Below are positions 1 to 5,747 of a stretch of DNA of 20,781 nucleotides, piece after piece (the stretch's first letter is position 1; the number at the start of each line of letters is the position of its first letter). The DNA comes from Planctomycetes bacterium UBA4800 (GTDB taxonomy: Bacteria > Planctomycetota > UBA8108 > UBA8890 > UBA8898), in assembly GCA_002402755.1 (NCBI GenBank), contig DHGK01000323.1, positions 1 to 20,781 of the forward strand, read 5' to 3'. A program made the translations under genes and the position numbers. Under the pieces are notes generated by a model. It had not been told where the DNA came from. It saw nothing but the letters and a program-made list of their open reading frames with translations, and did not search any database.

Positions 1-4
1 GAAA

Positions 5-1156
5 TCAGTGACTGTCCCCGGATAATCGCCCCTTGTTCTTGAACAGGTACAGCCCTTCCTTGCCGGGCGCGATGATGTCGAGCCAGCCGTTCCCGTCGAT
101 GTCCGCGACCCAGAAGTAGATGCCCGCGCCGCTCGCGTGGGTGGCCGGGCCGTAGTCGAGCGTGACGCGCTCCCACAGGCCGCCTCGGTTCTCGAAGTAG
201 TACAAGCCGATCGGATCGTTCCCGCCCGGGTCGTGGCCGTTGTGCGCGCGATAGCGCTTCCCGGTGATGAGCTCGAGCTCCTTGTCGTTGTCAATATCGG
301 CGAGCACAAGATCGTGGTACTGGGAGCGCGTGGCGTCGATGGAGTGCTTGACCCAGCTCCGCGTCCCGTCCTTCAGGACCTGCTCGTACCAGTCCAGGCC
401 GTAGTTGTGCGCCTGGCCCACGATGAGGTCCGCGCGGCCGTCGCCGTTCACATCGTGGACAAGGATGGGCACGCTGGCCGAGCCGAGCTTGAACTCCGGG
501 TGGAAGGCCCACGCGCCCTTCGCGCGGTCCTCCGGCGCCTCGATCCAGCCGTCCGGGATGATGAAGTCCCCGCGGCCGTCGCCGTTCACGTCGCCGAACC
601 CCAGGCCGTGGCCGCAGCCGTCCGGCTTGACGACGTGCTTCGTGAACTTGCCCGTGCCCTTGCCCGCCGCATCGCGGACGAGCGAGTAGTACGCGACGCG
701 CCCGCCCGCGTTGGGCACGACGTCGACGTGCCCGTCGCCGTCCGCGTCCCAGAAGCGCACGGTCTCGACATTGCCGCAGGCATCGATGTCGTGAGTCGTC
801 CAGAGCCCCGTGCCGCCCTTCGGGTTCTCGCGCCAGGCGAGCTTGGCGCAGAACCAGCCGCCCGTCACGATGTCGACGTACCCGTCGCCGTTCACATCCA
901 TCGGGTAATCCGAGAAGTCATCGTGGTACTCGGACTGGTAGGCGACATCGCAGATCTTGTGCGCGGCCTTGAAGTCGGGCCCCTGGAACCAGTACTCGCC
1001 CGAAACGATGTCGAGCACCCCGTCGTTGTTCACGTCGCAGGCCGATGCGGCCTCGTAGATCACCTTTGAATCACCGATGCGCGTGCGCTCGAACTTGAGC
1101 GCGGGCGCGTCGGCCGACTGGAGCGCACAGCTCACCAGCACGGCGTGCAGGAACAT
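5..1156 (-). CDS. Secreted FG-GAP/VCBS seven-repeat beta-propeller protein
   Basis: The 383-residue product starts with a short hydrophobic stretch (about residues 1-16) that looks like a signal peptide, so it is probably exported. Seven calcium-binding-type loops of the form D-x-(D/N)-x-D-G, each followed by a short hydrophobic strand, begin near residues 41, 87, 137, 189, 235, 287 and 352. That count fits a single seven-bladed FG-GAP/VCBS propeller filling the whole protein. No catalytic domain is visible; such propellers usually serve in binding, and a specific ligand cannot be named. The start is supported by a perfect AAGGAGG (1163-1169 on the complementary strand) six bases upstream. 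It lies 37 bases downstream of the beta-helix gene on the same strand, so the two are probably co-transcribed. The stop codon at 5-7 is inside the window, so the gene is complete. Confidence 0.88.
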   Translation of the reverse strand: MFLHAVLVSCALQSADAPALKFERTRIGDSKVIYEAASACDVNNDGVLDIVSGEYWFQGPDFKAAHKICDVAYQSEYHDDFSDYPMDVNGDGYVDIVTGGWFCAKLAWRENPKGGTGLWTTHDIDACGNVETVRFWDADGDGHVDVVPNAGGRVAYYSLVRDAAGKGTGKFTKHVVKPDGCGHGLGFGDVNGDGRGDFIIPDGWIEAPEDRAKGAWAFHPEFKLGSASVPILVHDVNGDGRADLIVGQAHNYGLDWYEQVLKDGTRSWVKHSIDATRSQYHDLVLADIDNDKELELITGKRYRAHNGHDPGGNDPIGLYYFENRGGLWERVTLDYGPATHASGAGIYFWVADIDGNGWLDIIAPGKEGLYLFKNKGRLSGDSH

Positions 1157-1162
1157 GGTCAG

Positions 1163-1169
1163 CCTCCTT
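1163..1169 (-). promoter_or_regulatory. Ribosome binding site AAGGAGG of the FG-GAP propeller gene
   Basis: A perfect anti-16S complement six bases before the ATG at 1156. It lies within the 37-base gap after the beta-helix gene, so the downstream gene of this pair has its own strong translation start. The same heptamer precedes the genes starting at 3317, 4787 and 17972, all encoding exported proteins. Confidence 0.8.
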
Positions 1170-1193
1170 GTGCACGGCGCATCGCGCGCCCGG

Positions 1194-3317
1194 TTACTCG
1201 AATCCCCGCGGCACCGGGGGAAGATCCTTCGTCAGCACGGCGGGACCCTTCCGTCCCGCCCGGGTGTAGTCGAACGGCGTGAAGCCGAGCTTCAAGGCCG
1301 GCGACTCCGCCTTCAGGCGCCAGTTGCCCGTGGCGGGATCGACGACCATCGGGTCCGCGATCAGCGAATGCGCGTCCTGGCGGCGCGTTGTCTGCCAGTC
1401 GGCCAGCGTCAGGCCGCCCGGGAACGTCACGGGCCTGCCCGCGGCGTTCCAGTAGACGTTGTAGTCGTTCCGGAAGTTGTCGTCCTTCCAGTTGCTCCCC
1501 AGGAGCGGGCTCTCGTTGTCCCAGAGGACCACGTTGCGCTCGAAGAAGAACGAGATGTGCTCCTCGGTGCGCGTCCGCTGGAGCTGCTGCTCGCCGCCGT
1601 ACGCCAGTATGTTGTTCCGGACGATGTTCTCCCGGCCGTAGTGCTGGTGGAAGCACCCGCGCGAGCAGCGGTAGACCAGGTTGTTCTCCATGACGATGCC
1701 GGTCGAGCCCTCGTCGGTATACAGGCCCCAGCCGCCGTAGTCGAACGAGCGCACGTCGTGGAAGTGGTTGTCGTGAATTCGTGTTCCGGGCGATACGCCC
1801 AGGGTGTAGATCGCACCCATGTCCGAGAGCACGCCCTGGCCGATCGTGTGCACGTGGTTGTAACCGATGTCGTTGTGGTGAGCCTCGCTCTTCCCGTAGC
1901 CCCACACCCACCCGATCGAGAAGCCCGTGTAGTAGAAGTCGACGATGTCGTTGTGCTCGATCACGTTCCAGGGCGAGTGCCCGACCCACACGCCGACGGC
2001 CGCCGAGTGCAGCCGCCCGCCGTGGGCGATCAGGCAGTTCCGGATCGTGTGGTGGGAAACGAGCGCCTCCTCGCCCTCGGGCTGCCTCCCGACATCGTCC
2101 CAGGAGCCCGGCGCCGCATGGCCGATCTTGATGCCGCCGCCGCCAAGGTCGACGAGCTCGCAGTTCTCGACGCGGTTGTGCCGGCACCCCGGTCCGAACG
2201 CCGCGGCATACCCGCCCGTGTGCCGCACCGCGCACGTGTCGAGGACGAGCCCCCGCGCACCCATGGCGACGATCGCCGACCCGAGCCCTATCTCGGCTTG
2301 CGGGAACGACTGGCCTTCCGGCGGCAGGTTCCAGTTGGTGTGCGCGAAGGTGAGGCCGCGGAGCTGCACGTTCGTCACCCAGCGCCGCGCCGCGCCGTCG
2401 CCGACGAACGCGACGAGGCAGTCCAGGCGCGGCGCGATGACGGCGGCCTTCGCCGGGTCTTCTCCCGGCATGGGAATGTAGGTCAGGACTCCGGTCGGCC
2501 GGTCGAGATACCATTCGCCGGGCTCCGCCAGCGCTTCCTTGACGTTGATCGCGAGGTACCGGTGGCCCTTGATGAACTTCCCCCACCAGCCGTCGCTCCG
2601 CGTGCGGCCGGTGAAGCTCACGGCGCGCGCGGCCGCGTCGATGGCGGCGATGCGCATCCGCGACGCCGACCACTGGTGGAAGGCCAGGATCTCGACGTCG
2701 CCGAGATTCGCCCAGGCCGGCTCGATGTCCCCCTCCGCGAACGTGAAGCGGTCGTGCCCCTTGCCCGCCGCCTGCGGCGAGGGCGGCAATTCGCCCGCGA
2801 TGAGGCGGTAGCCCTTCTTGGGGAGCTGCGGGCGCGATCGGCGCTGGTCGTTGACGAAGAGCTGCGAGAACGTCCAGGCGCCGCGTTTCACATCGTCGAG
2901 CGTCGTCTCCCATCTCCCGTCGCCGGCGACCTTCCAGCCGCGAAGCGCGACGCCGCCGCTCAGGACGGGACGCTCGCTCCCGTAGCTCTGGTACACGACG
3001 GGCGCCTTCTCCGTGCCGGAGTCCTCGGGCGTGAACGTCAAGGTCGCGGGAAGCTCGTAGAAGCCGCCTCGGATGAGGACGACGATCGGCGCGGCGCGGT
3101 CAGGCGCCGCGGCCTTGAGCGCGCGCACGGCCTGCCGCGCCTTGTCGATGCTCGCGAAGGGCCCGTCGGTCTTCTCGGCGCCGGGCGCGGCGAGACGACC
3201 GGACCAGGCATCGTTGCCGTCCGTTGCCACGAAGAAATCGGCCTTCGGCGGCTCGGCGGCCGCCGACAGGGCGGCGAGCACGGCGACAGAAACGACGAGC
3301 ATCCACACGCGCGGCAT
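1194..3317 (-). CDS. Secreted right-handed parallel beta-helix protein (GH141-like architecture)
   Basis: The 707-residue product has an N-terminal signal peptide (about residues 1-21). It then has the FFVATDGNDAWSG segment (28-40) and a DGPFASIDKARQAVR segment (51-65), a typical opening of secreted beta-helix proteins from polysaccharide-degrading bacteria. A beta-sandwich-like portion with a QLFVN strand follows, then a long run of short N/G/H-rich coils (roughly 310-620) such as LRGLTFAHTNW, VLDTCAVRHTGG and IRNCLIAHGG, characteristic of parallel beta-helices. The arrangement resembles glycoside hydrolase family 141 and related helix proteins, but I cannot assign catalytic residues, so an enzyme activity is only inferred. 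The start is fixed by a perfect AAGGAGG (3323-3329, complement) five bases upstream. It is the first gene of a probable two-gene unit with the FG-GAP propeller gene and has an unusual 7-bp repeat block in its leader. Confidence 0.85.
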   Translation of the reverse strand: MPRVWMLVVSVAVLAALSAAAEPPKADFFVATDGNDAWSGRLAAPGAEKTDGPFASIDKARQAVRALKAAAPDRAAPIVVLIRGGFYELPATLTFTPEDSGTEKAPVVYQSYGSERPVLSGGVALRGWKVAGDGRWETTLDDVKRGAWTFSQLFVNDQRRSRPQLPKKGYRLIAGELPPSPQAAGKGHDRFTFAEGDIEPAWANLGDVEILAFHQWSASRMRIAAIDAAARAVSFTGRTRSDGWWGKFIKGHRYLAINVKEALAEPGEWYLDRPTGVLTYIPMPGEDPAKAAVIAPRLDCLVAFVGDGAARRWVTNVQLRGLTFAHTNWNLPPEGQSFPQAEIGLGSAIVAMGARGLVLDTCAVRHTGGYAAAFGPGCRHNRVENCELVDLGGGGIKIGHAAPGSWDDVGRQPEGEEALVSHHTIRNCLIAHGGRLHSAAVGVWVGHSPWNVIEHNDIVDFYYTGFSIGWVWGYGKSEAHHNDIGYNHVHTIGQGVLSDMGAIYTLGVSPGTRIHDNHFHDVRSFDYGGWGLYTDEGSTGIVMENNLVYRCSRGCFHQHYGRENIVRNNILAYGGEQQLQRTRTEEHISFFFERNVVLWDNESPLLGSNWKDDNFRNDYNVYWNAAGRPVTFPGGLTLADWQTTRRQDAHSLIADPMVVDPATGNWRLKAESPALKLGFTPFDYTRAGRKGPAVLTKDLPPVPRGFE

Positions 3318-3322
3318 CGTGT

Positions 3323-3329
3323 CCTCCTT
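3323..3329 (-). promoter_or_regulatory. Ribosome binding site AAGGAGG of the beta-helix gene
   Basis: A perfect Shine-Dalgarno heptamer five bases upstream of the ATG at 3317. It decides the start and places the neighbouring 7-bp repeat block immediately upstream, in the leader. Confidence 0.8.
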
Positions 3330-3330
3330 G

Positions 3331-3386
3331 AGAGAGGCTGTAGGCTATAGGCTGTAGGTTGTAGGGTGCAATCGTCCATCATCCAT
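3331..3386. repeat. Heptanucleotide tandem repeat block in the beta-helix gene leader
   Basis: On the plus strand, four imperfect 7-bp units of the form YTRTAGG run from 3338 to 3365. They are flanked in the same register by a degenerate unit at 3331-3337 and by three more heptamers at 3366-3386, of which the last two (CGTCCAT and CATCCAT) resemble each other. The block is much less GC-rich than the surrounding DNA. It lies directly upstream of the ribosome binding site of the minus-strand beta-helix gene, within the 198-base gap to the next gene. Heptameric tandem repeats are known from other bacteria (for example the STRR repeats of cyanobacteria), but I cannot assign this one to a family. 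Confidence 0.7.
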
Positions 3387-3515
3387 TTCCAGCCGGCAGC
3401 TTCCGGCCTCAGGTTTCCACGAAGTCGGTTCGCCCCGCACGGCTCGCCGGGCGTATATGTAAGTGTACCTATGCGCGGCGGGGGGTGGAAGAGGGCGCGG
3501 ACAGGCCCGGCGGCC

Positions 3516-4787
3516 TCACCGTCTCCCGATGCAGAAGAGGTGCGAGGCCGTCCGCAGGAAGATCGCGCCGTGCGCCACGGCCGGGCTCGCGAAGCACTTC
3601 TCGCTGAGCGGATTGCTCGCGATGACCTTGAACGTCGGGCCGACATCGAGCACGGTCGTCTCGCCCTTCTGGTTGACGACATAGATCCTGCCGTCGGCCC
3701 ACACGGGCGATGCATAGTACTCGCCCCGCACTCGGGTGCGCCAGACGACCTTGCCGCTCGCCGCCTCCAGGCAGCGGAGCACGCCCGTGTCCGTGAGAAC
3801 GAGAAGGTGCGGCCAGACACAGAGCATCGAGGGCACCATGGGCACGTCGCTCGAATCCTCCCACGCGATGTGGGTCGCCGTGACATCGCCCCGCCCGCCC
3901 GGTCGAACCGCGCGGATCGCGGGAGCGCCGAATCCCGATGCGCTGAAGACGAGGCCGCCGCCGCTCACGATCGATGGCACGACGCCCTCGCCCGAGCTGG
4001 CCGCTGTCCAGCGCAGGGCGCCGGTCGCCGGGTCGAAGCCCTGGACGACGTCGCCGGCGCCGCTCACGATCTCGTCGGCGCCGCCGCCGGCGGCGATGAT
4101 GAGCGGCGTCACGTGCGCGATGCGCGACAGCCCGCGCCTCCCCTTCCACCTGACCCTGCCCGTCTCCTTCTCGACGGCGAGCACGACGGCCTGGTCCCAC
4201 GGCTTCTGCCAGCCGACGGTGCGGTCGTCGCCGCCGCTGCTTCCGTCGAACGGCACGATCAAGAGATCCTTGTAGAGGATCGGCGAGACGCCGAGGCCGT
4301 GGTGTCCGAAGAACCTGTGCTCGCGGTTCGTCCAGAGAACGTCGCCCTCCGCGGACAGCGCCGCGATGCTCCCGTCGGCGGCAACCGCGAACACGCGATC
4401 GCCGTCGGTCGCGGGCGTCGACGTGGCGTAGGAGTTGTTGCCGTGTCGGTGCCCGGCATCCTGGACAACGACTTCGGCGTTCCAGAGGATCGTCCCGCGC
4501 GTGCGATCGATGCAGATGACACGGAAGGATGCGCCGCCATCCGTCGCCGTCGTCACCCAGACGCGGTCGCCCCACACGATCGGCGACGACCAGCCCTCGC
4601 CGGGGATGGGGGTCTTCCAGACCACGTGCTCGGCCGCGTTCCATGATGTCGGAACGCCCTTCTCCTCGGAGATCCCCTGGCCGGTGGGCCCGCGGAACCG
4701 GGGCCATTCCCCCGCATGGACGGCGAACGCCGCGATGAGCGCGACCGCCGTCGCGCGGCACGCACGACAACCGAGACCTGGGCGCAT
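3516..4787 (-). CDS. Secreted PQQ-like (quinoprotein-type) beta-propeller repeat protein
   Basis: The product is 423 residues from the ATG at 4787, supported by a perfect AAGGAGG (4793-4799, complement) five bases upstream; a longer reading frame exists but lacks such a site. A signal peptide covers about residues 1-26. The mature protein opens with GEWPRFRGPTGQGIS and then a WKTPIPGEGWSSPIVWGDRVWV stretch (57-78), a hallmark of the PQQ-binding-like repeat proteins abundant in Planctomycetota and Verrucomicrobiota. Further blades carry the usual tryptophan-bearing strands, for example GRVRWKG, GALRWTA and GKVVWRT. These proteins share the quinoprotein dehydrogenase fold but most are not shown to bind PQQ, and no dehydrogenase-specific residues can be assigned. 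A role at the cell surface or in the periplasm is inferred. The gene diverges from 6-phosphogluconolactonase with a 73-base shared promoter region. Confidence 0.88.
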   Translation of the reverse strand: MRPGLGCRACRATAVALIAAFAVHAGEWPRFRGPTGQGISEEKGVPTSWNAAEHVVWKTPIPGEGWSSPIVWGDRVWVTTATDGGASFRVICIDRTRGTILWNAEVVVQDAGHRHGNNSYATSTPATDGDRVFAVAADGSIAALSAEGDVLWTNREHRFFGHHGLGVSPILYKDLLIVPFDGSSGGDDRTVGWQKPWDQAVVLAVEKETGRVRWKGRRGLSRIAHVTPLIIAAGGGADEIVSGAGDVVQGFDPATGALRWTAASSGEGVVPSIVSGGGLVFSASGFGAPAIRAVRPGGRGDVTATHIAWEDSSDVPMVPSMLCVWPHLLVLTDTGVLRCLEAASGKVVWRTRVRGEYYASPVWADGRIYVVNQKGETTVLDVGPTFKVIASNPLSEKCFASPAVAHGAIFLRTASHLFCIGRR

Positions 4788-4819
4788 GGGAGCCTCCTTC
4801 GGCGCGAGAGAACCAGGCA

Positions 4820-4825
4820 AGTATA
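4820..4825 (-). promoter_or_regulatory. Probable -10 element TATACT of the PQQ-propeller gene
   Basis: On the minus strand TATACT lies about 32 bases upstream of the ATG at 4787. This leaves a short leader that contains the AAGGAGG site. A possible TTGTAG -35 lies 20 bases further upstream, which is a long spacer, so the -35 is uncertain. The element shares the 73-base divergent region with the pgl promoter. Confidence 0.5.
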
Positions 4826-4846
4826 GAAGGGTGCCGCACGCGCCGC

Positions 4847-4852
4847 TACAAT
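4847..4852 (+). promoter_or_regulatory. Probable -10 element TACAAT of pgl, predicting a leaderless transcript
   Basis: TACAAT ends eight bases before the ATG at 4861. Transcription would therefore begin at or within a couple of bases of the start codon, and no Shine-Dalgarno sequence is present. No convincing -35 is seen. The same hexamer forms the -10 of the hox promoter in this window. Confidence 0.5.
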
Positions 4853-4860
4853 ACGGCCGC

Positions 4861-5553
4861 ATGCACATCATACACGGCAACGCACAGGAGCTCTGCGCGC
4901 GGGCGGCCGGCATCATCGCCGCGACCGCGCGCGCGATGCTCGCGGCGCGGGACCGCGTCGTCCTCGCCCTTCCCGGCGGGCGCAGCGCCGGCGGCGTGTT
5001 CGATGCGCTCGCGCGCGCCGAGCTCCCGTGGGAGCGGATTCACATCTTCATGGCCGACGAGCGCCTCGTACCGCTCGATCACCCCGACAGCAACTTCCGC
5101 CTGGTCAAGGAGCGCCTGGCGGCGCCGCTCGCCGCACGGAACGTCCTTCCCCCCGAGAACGTCCACCCATTCGCCGCCGATGCCGAGGACCCGCGCGCCG
5201 CGCTCGAGGCGTATTCGGCGACGCTCGCGCGCCACGGCGCGGCGCACGATATCGTGCTCCTGAGCGTCGGGGAGGACGGACACGTCGCGTCGCTCTTCCC
5301 GCGCGGCTCGGTGCTCGACGATGCGCCCATGCACGCCCTCGTCGCGAACGCCCCCAAGCCCCCGCCCCGGCGCATGACGATCTCGCGCGAGCTACTCCTC
5401 CGATCCCGCGCCGCGGTGCTGCTCTGCCTCGGGGAGGCGAAGCGCGAGGCCCTGGCGCGCCTGCGCGACCCGGCCGCCGACTGGCGCGACTGCCCGGCGA
5501 AACTCGCGGCGGGCCTGCCCGGCGCGTACCTGCTCACGGACATCGGCGCGTGA
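4861..5553 (+). CDS. pgl: 6-phosphogluconolactonase
   Basis: This 230-residue protein hydrolyses 6-phosphogluconolactone to 6-phosphogluconate in the cytoplasm, the second step of the oxidative pentose phosphate pathway. It belongs to the compact SOL/DevB-type family (glucosamine-6-phosphate isomerase fold). The diagnostic motifs are all present: LPGGRSAGG near 37-45, DERLVPLDHPDSN at 66-78, the GEDGHVASLFP loop at 137-147 bearing the expected catalytic histidine, and a PPPRRMT segment near 167-173. The length matches the bacterial family. The start at 4861 is chosen because upstream in-frame sequence is not family-like. The gene diverges from the PQQ-propeller gene and precedes, but is separated by 194 bases from, the hydrogenase operon. 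Glucose-6-phosphate dehydrogenase and 6-phosphogluconate dehydrogenase genes are not in the window. Confidence 0.93.
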   Translation: MHIIHGNAQELCARAAGIIAATARAMLAARDRVVLALPGGRSAGGVFDALARAELPWERIHIFMADERLVPLDHPDSNFRLVKERLAAPLAARNVLPPENVHPFAADAEDPRAALEAYSATLARHGAAHDIVLLSVGEDGHVASLFPRGSVLDDAPMHALVANAPKPPPRRMTISRELLLRSRAAVLLCLGEAKREALARLRDPAADWRDCPAKLAAGLPGAYLLTDIGA

Positions 5554-5598
5554 GACGCCGGGGGACGATCGGCCGCCGCTTTTTCGTTCCGACCCGGA

Positions 5599-5627
5599 TT
5601 GACGACGCGGCCGGCAGCTCCTACAAT
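5599..5627 (+). promoter_or_regulatory. Sigma-70-type promoter of the hox operon (TTGACG-N17-TACAAT)
   Basis: A -35 element TTGACG (5599-5604) and a -10 element TACAAT (5622-5627) are separated by the optimal 17 bases; together they match the TTGACA/TATAAT consensus at 10 of 12 positions. Transcription would start near 5634 and read into hoxF, hoxU, hoxY, hoxH, hoxW and the response regulator. It is one of the two best promoter matches in the window, the other being that of vapB. Confidence 0.72.
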
Positions 5628-5644
5628 CGTGAATCCTTTCACGA
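5627..5644. promoter_or_regulatory. Rex-like operator overlapping the hox transcription start
   Basis: A perfect 18-bp inverted repeat, TCGTGAA-N4-TTCACGA, begins on the last base of the -10 element and covers the predicted start of transcription. The redox-sensing repressor Rex binds a TTGTGAA-N4-TTCACAA consensus; this site matches 16 of the 18 spaced positions (the four spacer bases being unconstrained), with one symmetric change per arm. Rex is released from DNA by NADH, and it commonly controls NADH-linked fermentation and hydrogenase genes. A repressor bound here would block transcription directly. The core also fits GTGA-N6-TCAC of CRP-type regulators, so a CRP/FNR-family protein is the alternative. 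Confidence 0.62.
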
Positions 5645-5747
5645 CCCCGCGCGCCGGCCGCACGCCGCGGCGCGGGAGCGCGTGACGGAGAGAGTGCCGC
5701 GCGCGGCGGCGTCGTTCGCAGCATCGGCGTACGGAATGAGGCACTGC

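Larger units (their letters stand above)
5554..5747 (+). other. Intergenic region between pgl and hoxF, with hox promoter and leader
   Basis: This 194-base gap contains no gene. Immediately after pgl there is a GC-rich stretch ending in TTTTT at 5580-5584, with a weak inverted repeat (5544-5548 with 5556-5560) too far from the T tract to call a standard terminator. The hox promoter and a Rex-like palindrome follow. A leader of roughly 110 bases then leads to hoxF, in which I see no recognised riboswitch. Confidence 0.6.

Noticed and set aside
1077..3350. A 757-codon open frame on the plus strand opposite the beta-helix gene
   Set aside because: It is Arg/Ala/Val-rich with no recognisable motif and mirrors a gene with signal peptide, ribosome binding site and family motifs; long antisense frames are expected at this GC content.
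5544..5584. Factor-independent terminator after pgl
   Set aside because: There is a five-base stem and a TTTTT tract, but about 20 bases separate them and no continuous stem can be drawn next to the T tract.
5629..5642. CRP-type site GTGA-N6-TCAC at the hox promoter
   Set aside because: The symmetry extends to seven-base arms with a four-base centre, which fits Rex better, and a CRP activator would normally sit upstream of the -35 rather than on the transcription start. It is kept only as an alternative.
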